The position numbers were made by a program, and so were the translations under genes. From Verrucomicrobia subdivision 3 bacterium UBA693 (lineage in GTDB: Bacteria > Verrucomicrobiota > Verrucomicrobiia > Limisphaerales > UBA8199), in assembly GCA_002298785.1 (NCBI GenBank), contig DBMR01000102.1:1-64000 (forward strand): a stretch of 64,000 nucleotides of DNA, in the 5' to 3' direction. The notes under the pieces were generated by a model. It was not told where the DNA came from and searched no databases. It saw only the letters and a program-made list of their open reading frames with translations. Shown in pieces: positions 29,001 through 36,935 of the stretch (positions are counted from its first letter, which is position 1; each line of letters starts with the position of its first letter).

Positions 29001-30072
29001 CAGCTCCTAGCCCGTTGGATCGATACTCACGGCTCGAAGATCCTGAGGTCAGTTGGTTATTATAAATTGCCGTGACGTAGATCTTAGCATCATAAAGGGG
29101 ATTGGCCGGGACCGACACGGTATACTGCAAAGTGGTCGAGGAAAGACTTACAACCTCTGAAGGGGTTACCAACTCGTAGCTCGTGACATTTCCTGGTGCT
29201 CTATCCCAGGAAATCGTCAAGGCGCCCGTTTGCTGGTCTAGCGAAGTGAAAATTGCCGGTCCACGAGGCTTATCAAAGTTCTTTGGATTCTGGCCCGCGC
29301 TGTATTCTTCAATATTGAGCCACCCATCCTGGTCATCATCGCTGTAAGGGTCCACCCCGGTGTGTCCGAACCATTGCAGTTGCCACCAATCCGGCAAACC
29401 GCTCCCATCGCTATCGAGCCACGACCGGGCCGAGAGAAAAAGGCTGTTGGTTCTCGTGCCGACGGGAATTTGGACCATGGTCCAGTTCTGTCCGGGAGAT
29501 CCCAGAAATGGAGGAGTCTCTAACGCCCAGTTGGTGTCGGTCAGAATTGGCTTGGAAAGCACTTCGTAAACCATCTCCGGCACCGTACCATGCAAACTCA
29601 CATTCGCAATCCCGTTGGTCACGCTGAGCATTTCCAGCCACAAGGAGCCCGCGGGGTGCTGGTAAGCTGGCAAAGCGGGGCCGGAGCCGGGATCCAGTCC
29701 GCCCCCGCCACCCGGGGGTGGCGGGGGCGAGTCGATACCGTATTGTGCCTCCAGCGCTCGCAGACTGGCGTCGATTGACTGCTGTTCACGGAGGGCCTGG
29801 TAGTCCACACCGCGATCATCCACCGCATACCACCCGTTGCCCAGGTTGTACACATCCAAATCCGGATAGGTGAGCATCGGGAGGGGTGGTTGGTCCGGGA
29901 TCTGCCAGGACCAGAAGGTGCCAAAAGCAGGAATTTCGTCAGCCGGCAGCGCCTGCATCACCGCGGATTGCACCGGGGCCATTTGCGCGCCGGTCTCTTG
30001 ACAAAGCAGACACCATCCCACGGTTAGGAGCGCCAGCGAAATTGAGTAAACGGAGAATCTCTTACACCTCAT
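26020..30072 (-). CDS. Very large secreted alpha/beta-hydrolase protein with calcium-type module
   Basis: This 1350-aa secreted protein has a signal peptide (1-30) and a Pro/Gly-rich linker (about 110-130). At about 220-265 lies a thrombospondin-3/EF-hand-like module with DSDGSGLPDWW and DDDQDGWLNIEEY. A long beta-rich region without recognised domains follows (about 270-1000). The C-terminal alpha/beta hydrolase (about 1030-1250) has the oxyanion-type FIHGWR around H1037 and the nucleophile elbow C-A-H-S1125-M-G-G. The nucleophile region looks esterase/lipase-like. The pattern of a giant beta-rich stalk with a terminal hydrolase is typical of verrucomicrobial surface proteins, but this architecture is not one I can name. 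A small membrane-anchored gene is coupled to its stop codon. Confidence 0.8.
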   Translation of the reverse strand: MRCKRFSVYSISLALLTVGWCLLCQETGAQMAPVQSAVMQALPADEIPAFGTFWSWQIPDQPPLPMLTYPDLDVYNLGNGWYAVDDRGVDYQALREQQSIDASLRALEAQYGIDSPPPPPGGGGGLDPGSGPALPAYQHPAGSLWLEMLSVTNGIANVSLHGTVPEMVYEVLSKPILTDTNWALETPPFLGSPGQNWTMVQIPVGTRTNSLFLSARSWLDSDGSGLPDWWQLQWFGHTGVDPYSDDDQDGWLNIEEYSAGQNPKNFDKPRGPAIFTSLDQQTGALTISWDRAPGNVTSYELVTPSEVVSLSSTTLQYTVSVPANPLYDAKIYVTAIYNNQLTSGSSSREYRSNGLGAARWLEGPLGREALIVDELPSSAASVLLSFYFGDPESPNATFLVPASTFTNKTAVLSEACRTWRRELLASFGTRLFTARWVGADGTKSAAVEVQFPEPFPFVDCRLQLKQNLDFSLRSAMDAPFSLFCSPDEYPLHIPVFPSVNYVYSSFLETDYWFDPLACFPDGKGPISLNFLLRNLSFDANLIGPDGLPATGILENLIDTWDFPYYTPPSDSSILMAAPPALLTNDAARWITGQRVAVHQGDSDWGPIQSGGQGWMLAANNRNFYGLAYQSVKVAYLDGAQVTNYTLVSSQSGPKVNGSVFAEVEPPTYRPLNYYFGKAGVSPFPGSVQFNVTNPIPEILIAGFGETDLFACYAKGELANGAPGVFTYLGQYFDFALKVNASGQITTNRNGQVSPYGYYFPSEPGPVALVTMPDLVTQARGTGVVQVIKLQLDVNHEGQMDLTFGGPDNTSQARPALMFVNNDHDEPASGDQPDRDLDDWGNPPPVLLDYSDGQIRCQRNLEDFARLWICGMPTLPTNQAYSVQLAWSQISSGAPRMRLYWASETNGGIGYLTNTAIAAQQIAEHNTPIGEISPTSTLTLPANVFSNGLTKYFLYEAGGVGSGRLTLTISQGGTNTIAQTSAWFDFHDITDFCEWGLVTNVLEEWPDMVQTNLTSGFRVLSSAKVNSGDAKQLAVFIHGWRMGAWDWFNFSSTMFKRLWWQGYQGRFAALRWPTRNANTELFPQMGYITYNRSERIAFKSGTGAAAYLNDLRSRLPDYTISGCAHSMGGIVTMETLKELAAAGQQPVDNWVLMQAAVPAQCFDPNVPSHQFFLNVEAVLPTPDTYRSYATGITNALRPGGRISNFFNTNDFALSTWEINQSFNNANLRGYGLTTIKPNSFLGYSTDGANSHLSTNSWNLSFWSTIYGGYYLHGPTRAVTNALELMPFVSRPRSLAVGAVPSVHGQVSGEFNLSTLGFGSSPGDHSGEFNRNVQEAPVWPFYSQLRTNLFPQ

Positions 30073-30219
30073 CGTGCAAGTATATTCACATTAGAGCATC
30101 AGCGGTGCTCACCATTTCCTGCCATATTGTCACCCAATATTGCTGGCGGGCGGACTGCTATTCGCGCGCCGACGTTGAACGTCTGTCGGCCGTTCGCCCA
30201 TTGAATTGCCAATCGGGAC

Positions 30220-31416
30220 TTATTTGGAACTTCCCGGCTTGGCAGTCTCCACCAAGCGCACGGTCACGCCGCTGACCAAGGAGTCGGCGGGGTTCAGAAT
30301 CACGCGTTCCGCGGGCTGCACGCCGCTCAGGACCTCGACGGCCGTGCCAAAATCCCGGCCGAGCTTAACGCTGCGCAATTCGACTTTGCCGTCGGCCAGC
30401 ACGATGCCCACCTGTGGACCTTCTGCCCGAAAAAGCAGCGTGTTGGATGGCAGCGTGAGCGCCACGTCCACTCGAGACAGGGGGAAACGAACCTGAGCGT
30501 AGCTGCCCGCGAGAATCTCTCCGCGGGCATTGTCCACCGCGAGTTCGACCAGCAGGGTGCGTGACTGGGCGTCCATCGCCCCCGAGGTGCGCACCACCGT
30601 GGCGGGGAAGACGCGCCCCGGCAGTTCCGGCACGGTGAGTTCCGCGATTTGACCGGGCGCCACCGCGCGGGCGACGGTTTGGGGCACGCGCGCGAAAATG
30701 CGCAACGTGCCGGTCTGCGCCAGGCGGAAAAGCTCGCGGCCGCTGCCGGCATTGATCAACTGGCCGATGTCGGTCTGACGCGCCGTGATCGTGCCGTCGA
30801 ACGGGGCGATGACACGTGCGAAAGACTGCAAATCCTCCAACCGATGAACTTCAGCCTTGGCGGCGTCGACAGTGGCCGCTTTGAGCGCGTAGTCCGACTG
30901 CTTTTCAGCCGCTTCCTGCTCGCTGACGCTCGAGGTCTTCACCAACTCGGCCCAACGCTCGGCGGTGATCCGCGCCAACCCAAGTGCCGCCTCGGCTTGG
31001 CCAAGCTGCGCCCGGGCGCGGGCGAGCTCCTGGTTCAATTCCGGCGTGTCGATTTCCGCCAGTAACTGGCCCGCCACGACGTTGGTGCCAAGGTCCACGA
31101 ACCAGCGCTTAAGGTAGCCGCTGGCACGGGCATAGATTGGGGCTTCCACAAACGCTTTCACCTCGGCCGGCAGGGTCATTCCGGGCGGCGCCTGGCCGGC
31201 GGACGGCGCCACGACCAGCACGGACGGCACCGCCAGTTCGCGGGTCTCCGCCTGCAAGTTGCGGCTTTGACGCCAGCGCGGGACTAATCCGGCAAAGGCC
31301 AATAAGACGACCAGCACCGCGAGCACCGCCACGATGCGGCCCAGTGCCAGGGGTCGGGCATTGGCCACCTGGGGCGGAGCTGAGGGTGTTGCATTTCCTG
31401 GTTCGGCAGCGTTCAT
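30220..31416 (-). CDS. RND efflux periplasmic adaptor (membrane fusion protein)
   Basis: This 398-aa HlyD/AcrA-type adaptor has an N-terminal membrane anchor (residues 26-45). The lipoyl half-motifs are YARASGYLKRWFVDLGTNVVAGQLLAEID and VIAPFDGTITARQTDIGQLI. A coiled-coil hairpin lies between them (about 115-180), and the beta-barrel and membrane-proximal domains follow. It bridges the inner-membrane RND pump and the outer-membrane factor encoded immediately before it. It is the last gene of a MarR-OMF-RND-MFP operon, lying 12 bp downstream of the pump. Confidence 0.95.
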   Translation of the reverse strand: MNAAEPGNATPSAPPQVANARPLALGRIVAVLAVLVVLLAFAGLVPRWRQSRNLQAETRELAVPSVLVVAPSAGQAPPGMTLPAEVKAFVEAPIYARASGYLKRWFVDLGTNVVAGQLLAEIDTPELNQELARARAQLGQAEAALGLARITAERWAELVKTSSVSEQEAAEKQSDYALKAATVDAAKAEVHRLEDLQSFARVIAPFDGTITARQTDIGQLINAGSGRELFRLAQTGTLRIFARVPQTVARAVAPGQIAELTVPELPGRVFPATVVRTSGAMDAQSRTLLVELAVDNARGEILAGSYAQVRFPLSRVDVALTLPSNTLLFRAEGPQVGIVLADGKVELRSVKLGRDFGTAVEVLSGVQPAERVILNPADSLVSGVTVRLVETAKPGSSK

Positions 31417-31428
31417 GTTACAATAAAA

Positions 31429-34400
31429 TCAAGAATGGGACGCGACCGGATCGATGCCGTCCGGCAATGGCGCCGGGGATTCGTCCGGTTTGCTGCCCGC
31501 GGGAAGTCGCCGGTGCAGCAGGCTGAAGACCGCAGGCACAAAGAACAGCGTGGCCACCGTGGCCACCACCAAACCTCCGATGACCGCGCGGCCCAGAGGG
31601 GCGTTCTGCTCGCCGCCTTCGCCCAAGCCGAGCGACATCGGCAGCATGCCAATGACCATCGCCAACGCGGTCATGAGCACGGGCCGTAACCGGCTCGCGC
31701 CGGCCTCGAGCGCCGCTTGCACCGGCTCCACGCCATGGCGTAGATAGTCCCGGGCAAAACTCACCACCAACACGGAATTCGCCGTCGCCACGCCCAGGCT
31801 CATGATGGCGCCCATCAACGCCGGGACGCTGGCCGTGGTCAAGGTCAGATGCAGCATCCACACCACTCCAGCCAGCGCGCCCGGAAGCGCCGTAATGATA
31901 ATAAACGGATCCAGCCAGCTCTGAAAATTCACCACCAGCAGAAAGTAGATCAGCACCATGGCCATGATCAGGCCGATGCTTAAACCCGTAAAGCTGGATT
32001 CCATCGTTTCCGCCTGGCCGCGCAATAGGATGAAACTGCCGCGGGGCAATTCCTTCTCCGCCTGCGCAACCAACGGTTTGAGGTCGCGCAGCACGCCGCC
32101 GAGATCACGACCGCTGACGCCGCCGAACACATCAATCACCGGCGTAACGTTGTAGTGTGAAATCACCGGCGGACCCGAACCACGGGTGAAGCTGGAAACG
32201 TTGGCGAGCACCTGCCCGTCGCCCTCTCCTGGCCGGCTCGCGCTGACCGGGATGCTCTGCAAGGCCGAGAGCGAATCCATCTCACGTTCCGGGGCGCGGA
32301 CATTGATCAGGTATTGGATACCGTATTGCGGGTTGAGCCAGTAACCCGGCTGCACCTGGCCGCTCCCGCTCAAGCTGAGCAGCACCGAATTCGCCACATC
32401 CCGCTCCGAAAGCCCAATCTCGCCGGCCTTGGTGCGGTCGATGGCGAAACGAAGTTTCGGCTGATCGGCGGGTTGCTGCACGCGCACATCCACCGCGCCC
32501 GGCACCTGGCGAATGCGCTCCGCCAACCGTGCCGCCACCTCGCGATTCCGCACCTGGTCTCGCCCCGCGATCTGAACGTTAAAAGGCGCCGGCAACCCGA
32601 AGTTCAGCGTCTGGCTTACAATATCCGCCGGCAGAAAGTAAAAGGTGGTACCGGGAAATTCGCGATTCAACCGCGCCCGCAATCGTCGCACATAGAGATC
32701 GGTCGCGTGATGTTCGGGTTTGAGCGATACCAGAATGTCGGCATCGCCGGTGCCGATCAGTCCGCTGTTGCTGTAGCTGAGGGCGATGCCGGAGCTTGGC
32801 ACGCCAATGTTGTCGAGCATCCCGGCAAACTCGTCGGCGGGCACCTCGGCGCGAATGGCGGCTTCGACTTCATCCACCAGCTTGGCCGTCTCCTCGATGC
32901 GCGTGCCGCTCCGGGCCCGCAGATGCAGCCGAAACTGGCCGGCGTCCACTGACGGGAAGAAATCCTGACCCAACTGCGGTACGAGCAGAAACGAACCAAC
33001 ACAGAACCCGGCGAAGATCACGGCGAACCGGCCGCGCCGGGCCAGCACAGCGGACAGCAAACTTCGGTAGTTCTCGCGCAGCCGGGCGAAGCCCCGCTCA
33101 AATCCCCGGTGAATCGCCGAGAAAGGAGCGCGCCAACCGCGAGCCGGAACGCTATCCTTATGGTCATAGTGCCGCGTGTTTCGATAGAACCACATGACCA
33201 AAGTCGGCACCAGGGTTCGCGACAGCACATAGCTAGCCAGCATCGCGAACACCACCGCCTCCGCCAGCGGCACGAAAAGGTAACGCGCCACACCCGTGAG
33301 GAAAAACATTGGCACAAAAACGATGCAGATACAGAGAGTGGAAACAAAAGCCGGCAAAGCGATTTCCTGCGCGCCGTCCAGAATGGCCTGCTCCAGGGGT
33401 TTGCCCGCGGCCATGTGGCGGTGAATATTTTCAATCGCCACCGTGGCGTCGTCGACGAGAATCCCGACCGCCAGGGCCAGTCCGCCCAGCGTCATCAGGT
33501 TGATGGTTTCCCCCAGCGCGCTGAGGATGGCGAGTGAAGTAAGCACCGACAGCGGGATCGATAGCGAGATAATGACCGTGCTCCGCCAGGACCCAATGAA
33601 CAGCAGAATCATCAATGCCGTGAGTGCCGCGGCGATCACGCCTTCCTTAACCACGTCGTTGACCGCCGCCCGCACAAACAGCGATTGATCGGAAAACTCG
33701 CGCAGGTCCAGTTCCGGGGGCAGACCACCCAAAATTCTTGGCATGGCGGCTTTGACACGGGACACCACGTCGAGCGTCGAGGCAGCGCCGCTCTTCAACA
33801 CCGTGAGCAGCACCCCTCGCGTCCCATCCTGCCGGACGATATTCTGCTGCGGTTGGTAACCGTCACGCACCTGGGCCACATCGGCGATCCGGATCGTCGC
33901 CCCATTCACGGTCTTGATCGGCAACTGGTTCAGTTCTTCGAGGATTCGCGGACTGGTGTTCAGCTCGACATCGAACTCGGTCGCGCCGATCTTCGCACTG
34001 CCGCTGGGGAAGATCAGGTTTTGCGCGTTGACCGCATTGACCACGTCCTGCGCGCCCAGGTTTTTGGCTTTGAGCGCCGGCAAATCCAAATCCACTGAAA
34101 CCACGCGCGTCTTGCCGCCGTACGGCCACGGCACCGCCGCCCCACGGACGGTGGCGAGTCCGACGCGCACCTGGTTTTGGCCAAGATCGTAAATCTCCTG
34201 TTCGCCCAGCTTCTTGCTGGTGAGGCTGTACTGCAGAATCGGAACCGTGGAGGCGTTGTAACGAATCACCAGCGGCGGAGTGGTGCCGGGCGGCATCTGG
34301 CGCAAAATGGTCTGGGCAATCGCCGTGGTCTGGGCCACCCCGGCGTCCACCGAGGCGCCCGGCTGCAGAAAGACCTTGATGACCCCGACTCCGTTGTAAG

Positions 34401-34653
34401 AACTGGACTCGATGTGCTCGATGTCGTTGACGGTCGCGCTCAGGGAGCGTTCGTGGTTATAAACAATGCGCTGCTCGATCTCGGTCGCGTTCAACCCGGC
34501 GTATTGCCAAATCACACTGATGACCGGGATGTTGATCGATGGGAAGATGTCCGTGGGGGTGCGCAGCAGCACGAACGGCGTAAGTAATAACAGCACCAGC
34601 GCCGCCACGACAAACGTGTACGGCCGGCGCAGAGCTAGGCGGACGATCCACAT
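31429..34653 (-). CDS. HAE1-type RND multidrug efflux permease
   Basis: This 1074-aa inner-membrane proton-driven pump of the AcrB/HAE1 family has the usual 12-TM duplicated layout. TM1 is followed by PTDIFPSINIPVISV. The TM4 acidic relay pair lies in GILVDDATVAIENI. The hydrophobic segments around FIGSWRSTVIISLSIPLSVL and in the second half (ALMGAIMSLGVATANSVLVV) match the family. The first periplasmic loop contains the common region for substrate capture. Specificity cannot be inferred. It is flanked by its OMF (7 bp) and adaptor (12 bp). Confidence 0.97.
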   Translation of the reverse strand: MWIVRLALRRPYTFVVAALVLLLLTPFVLLRTPTDIFPSINIPVISVIWQYAGLNATEIEQRIVYNHERSLSATVNDIEHIESSSYNGVGVIKVFLQPGASVDAGVAQTTAIAQTILRQMPPGTTPPLVIRYNASTVPILQYSLTSKKLGEQEIYDLGQNQVRVGLATVRGAAVPWPYGGKTRVVSVDLDLPALKAKNLGAQDVVNAVNAQNLIFPSGSAKIGATEFDVELNTSPRILEELNQLPIKTVNGATIRIADVAQVRDGYQPQQNIVRQDGTRGVLLTVLKSGAASTLDVVSRVKAAMPRILGGLPPELDLREFSDQSLFVRAAVNDVVKEGVIAAALTALMILLFIGSWRSTVIISLSIPLSVLTSLAILSALGETINLMTLGGLALAVGILVDDATVAIENIHRHMAAGKPLEQAILDGAQEIALPAFVSTLCICIVFVPMFFLTGVARYLFVPLAEAVVFAMLASYVLSRTLVPTLVMWFYRNTRHYDHKDSVPARGWRAPFSAIHRGFERGFARLRENYRSLLSAVLARRGRFAVIFAGFCVGSFLLVPQLGQDFFPSVDAGQFRLHLRARSGTRIEETAKLVDEVEAAIRAEVPADEFAGMLDNIGVPSSGIALSYSNSGLIGTGDADILVSLKPEHHATDLYVRRLRARLNREFPGTTFYFLPADIVSQTLNFGLPAPFNVQIAGRDQVRNREVAARLAERIRQVPGAVDVRVQQPADQPKLRFAIDRTKAGEIGLSERDVANSVLLSLSGSGQVQPGYWLNPQYGIQYLINVRAPEREMDSLSALQSIPVSASRPGEGDGQVLANVSSFTRGSGPPVISHYNVTPVIDVFGGVSGRDLGGVLRDLKPLVAQAEKELPRGSFILLRGQAETMESSFTGLSIGLIMAMVLIYFLLVVNFQSWLDPFIIITALPGALAGVVWMLHLTLTTASVPALMGAIMSLGVATANSVLVVSFARDYLRHGVEPVQAALEAGASRLRPVLMTALAMVIGMLPMSLGLGEGGEQNAPLGRAVIGGLVVATVATLFFVPAVFSLLHRRLPAGSKPDESPAPLPDGIDPVASHS

Positions 34654-34660
34654 AAACTGG

Positions 34661-36205
34661 TCAATTATTGGGTCGCGTCGTGGCAGCCTTCTCCGGCGCC
34701 GCTTCCCCGACCTCCGTGCTCCAGCCCGCGCCCAGGGCTTTGATCAGCGATACCGCGGCGGTCAAACGCCGCGCGCTTAGCTGCACTACGGTTTGTTCGT
34801 GGCCCAGCGAGACACCCTGGGCGATGGCCACCTCCAGATAGGTGATCACCCCGCCTTTATACCGTGACTCGGAAATCTCGAGCGTGCGGCGCGCGGACTT
34901 GAGCGCGGCGCTCTCGGCTTCGAATTCACGACCCAACAGGCGCTGCGCCGCGAGCTGATCTTCCACTTCCTGAAAGGCGTGCAACACGGTCTGCCGGTAA
35001 TTGGCCACCGTGCCATCGTAAGTCGCGCGAGCGGCGGCCAGTTGCGCGCGGTTCCGTCCTCCGGTAAAGAGCGGCAATTGTATCGCGGGTCCTATCGACC
35101 ACACCCGGCTCGACCAATTGAACAGCGTTCCCGCGTCGATCGACTGAAAACCAGCCAACCCGTTGAGGGTGACCCGCGGATAAAACGCGGCTACCGCCAC
35201 CCCAACGTCGGCGTTCGCGGCCGCCATTAGTCGCTCGGCCGCGGCAATATCCGGCCGGCGCTCCAGCAATTCGCTGGGCACGGACAACGGGACCGCCGGA
35301 GCGTTGGTCAGCGGAGATGCGGCCGCACCGACGTCGAAGTTTGAGGCCGGCTGGCCGCACAGCGTGGCGAGCGCATGCCGCAGGTTCGCACGCTGCAATT
35401 CCACCGCCGGCAATTGCGCCTCCGTAGACCGGAGCTGCGTCTCGGCCAGGGACACGTCATACTCGGTCGAAATCCCCCCTTTATATCGATTCCGGGTAAG
35501 TTGGAGAGATCGTTCATAGGTCCGAATTGTCTGTTCGAGCAAAGCTTGCTGCGCTTCCAGCGCGCGCAGCGTAAAAAAGTCGATGGCCACCTCGGCCTGA
35601 ATGGCCAACCGGCTCGATTCCACGTCGTCAGCCGCGGCCGCCAGGCGGGCTCGCGCGCCTTCCACCCCCCTTCGAACCCGGCCCCAGAGGTCCAGCTCCC
35701 AACTCGCGTCCAAAGGAACGGTAAACGTGTTGAAGGTCGCGCTCTTGCCCAGCAATTGGTTCTCGCTCGTACGCTGGCGCGTGGCAATCGGCGTAGTTGA
35801 AATCTGGGGATAGAAATCGGCGCGCGCCACGTTCACGAGTGCGCGGGCCTGCTCGAAGTGCGCGAGGGCTGCAGCCAACTCCTGGTTGCTTTGAGTCGCC
35901 AGGGTTTCCAGGCGGTTCAATTCCGCATCACCAAATAGTTCCCACCAGGCGCCCCGCGGCAGGTGTGCCGACGGTTCGGCAGTCTTCCATTCCCCCGCGT
36001 TGGTCGATACGGCTTCGGCAAAAGCCGCCGGCATTGCGTTCGTCCCCAACGCGGCCGGCCGATCATACCTCGGCCCCACGGCACAGCCAGCCGCCAGGAA
36101 CACGACAAAAAAGCTGCCCAGCAAGTAATTAATAGCGTTTTGGCGCGTCACAAAAATCCTCTTGGCATTCATTCGGCGAAAAGGGCGCAGCTTCCGCAGG
36201 CTCAC
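34661..36205 (-). CDS. Outer-membrane efflux lipoprotein (NodT/OprM family)
   Basis: This 514-aa TolC-family outer-membrane channel begins with GTG at 36205, which overlaps the MarR stop by four bases (GTGA). A shorter ATG start at 36172 is equally sensible because it sits right before the signal peptide. The lipobox is F-L-A-A-G-C41, followed by AVGPRYDRPAA, the hallmark of NodT-type OMFs. Two internal repeats of the OEP domain follow, with ERSLQLTRNRYKGGISTEYDV and its later counterpart SESRYKGGVITYLEV. It supplies the exit duct for the RND pump encoded next. Confidence 0.95.
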   Translation of the reverse strand: MSLRKLRPFRRMNAKRIFVTRQNAINYLLGSFFVVFLAAGCAVGPRYDRPAALGTNAMPAAFAEAVSTNAGEWKTAEPSAHLPRGAWWELFGDAELNRLETLATQSNQELAAALAHFEQARALVNVARADFYPQISTTPIATRQRTSENQLLGKSATFNTFTVPLDASWELDLWGRVRRGVEGARARLAAAADDVESSRLAIQAEVAIDFFTLRALEAQQALLEQTIRTYERSLQLTRNRYKGGISTEYDVSLAETQLRSTEAQLPAVELQRANLRHALATLCGQPASNFDVGAAASPLTNAPAVPLSVPSELLERRPDIAAAERLMAAANADVGVAVAAFYPRVTLNGLAGFQSIDAGTLFNWSSRVWSIGPAIQLPLFTGGRNRAQLAAARATYDGTVANYRQTVLHAFQEVEDQLAAQRLLGREFEAESAALKSARRTLEISESRYKGGVITYLEVAIAQGVSLGHEQTVVQLSARRLTAAVSLIKALGAGWSTEVGEAAPEKAATTRPNN

Positions 36206-36720
36206 GGCCGGCTGACTTCGACACCCGCCGTCTCCTGGTGTTGCGGTACCGATACCAGCGTGGTCAGGTGCGCCTCCATCCGTGTGAGCAAACTCAGCAT
36301 GGTTTCCTGTTCCTCGATTCGCAAACTGGCGAACAATAATTGGATTCGGTCCGCATGACCTTTCAACACCGTACTCATGAGCGCCCGGCCTTGAGGCGTC
36401 AGACTGAGATGGCGCACCCGCAAGTCCGTCTTCGACGAAATACGCTTCACGAATCCCTGACGCTCCATTCGATCCACCACCCCGGTCACGCTGGGTGGCT
36501 GGATGAGTAATCGTTTACTGACTTCTTTGAGCGGCAAATCCATCTCGCCGGCGAGTTCAGCCCGTTGCAATACTCGCAAGATACCCCACTGCGAAGGGCT
36601 AATGCCAAAACGCGCAAAATACGGCTCCTGCGCTTGCCGCAGCAATCCGAGCGAGCGCAGAAAGGCGTGGAACACGGCCTCGGTCAACGCTGGGACAGCT
36701 TTGCCGGGCTCAGTTTGCAT
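36202..36720 (-). CDS. MarR-family transcriptional regulator
   Basis: This 172-aa winged-helix regulator shows the standard MarR layout: a long N-terminal helix (LRSLGLLRQAQEPYFARFGISPSQWGILRVLQ), the HTH (PLKEVSKRLLIQPPSVTGVVDRMERQGFV), and the wing with KTDLRVRHLSLTPQGR. It is the first gene of the efflux operon and is expected to repress it, with release by a pump substrate or signal. A near-perfect 16-bp palindrome lies 26-41 bp before its start. Confidence 0.94.
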   Translation of the reverse strand: MQTEPGKAVPALTEAVFHAFLRSLGLLRQAQEPYFARFGISPSQWGILRVLQRAELAGEMDLPLKEVSKRLLIQPPSVTGVVDRMERQGFVKRISSKTDLRVRHLSLTPQGRALMSTVLKGHADRIQLLFASLRIEEQETMLSLLTRMEAHLTTLVSVPQHQETAGVEVSRP

Positions 36721-36745
36721 GATGAGATGAAGCGAACGCGCTCAT

Positions 36746-36761
36746 TTAATTAGCTAACTAA
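36746..36761. promoter_or_regulatory. Palindrome, candidate MarR operator
   Basis: ttaattagctaactaa is identical to its reverse complement except at one symmetric pair. Its half-sites TTAR-TTAGC resemble the AT-rich dyads bound by MarR-family proteins. The position just ahead of the marR start suggests autorepression of the whole efflux operon. Confidence 0.6.
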
Positions 36762-36935
36762 CCATTTACAGTCCTCCATGTCAAACCTGATCCAGTCGAC
36801 TCCGGATCGTTCCGCCGGAAAGTCTTAAATTCCAGTGTATTGCAGCGGCATCCCTCGCGGCGATTGAAAGCCCACCAATGGAATGATCATTGAAAAGTCA
36901 GGTGAAAGTGCTCAACCTCCGTCAGGAATTTAGCC

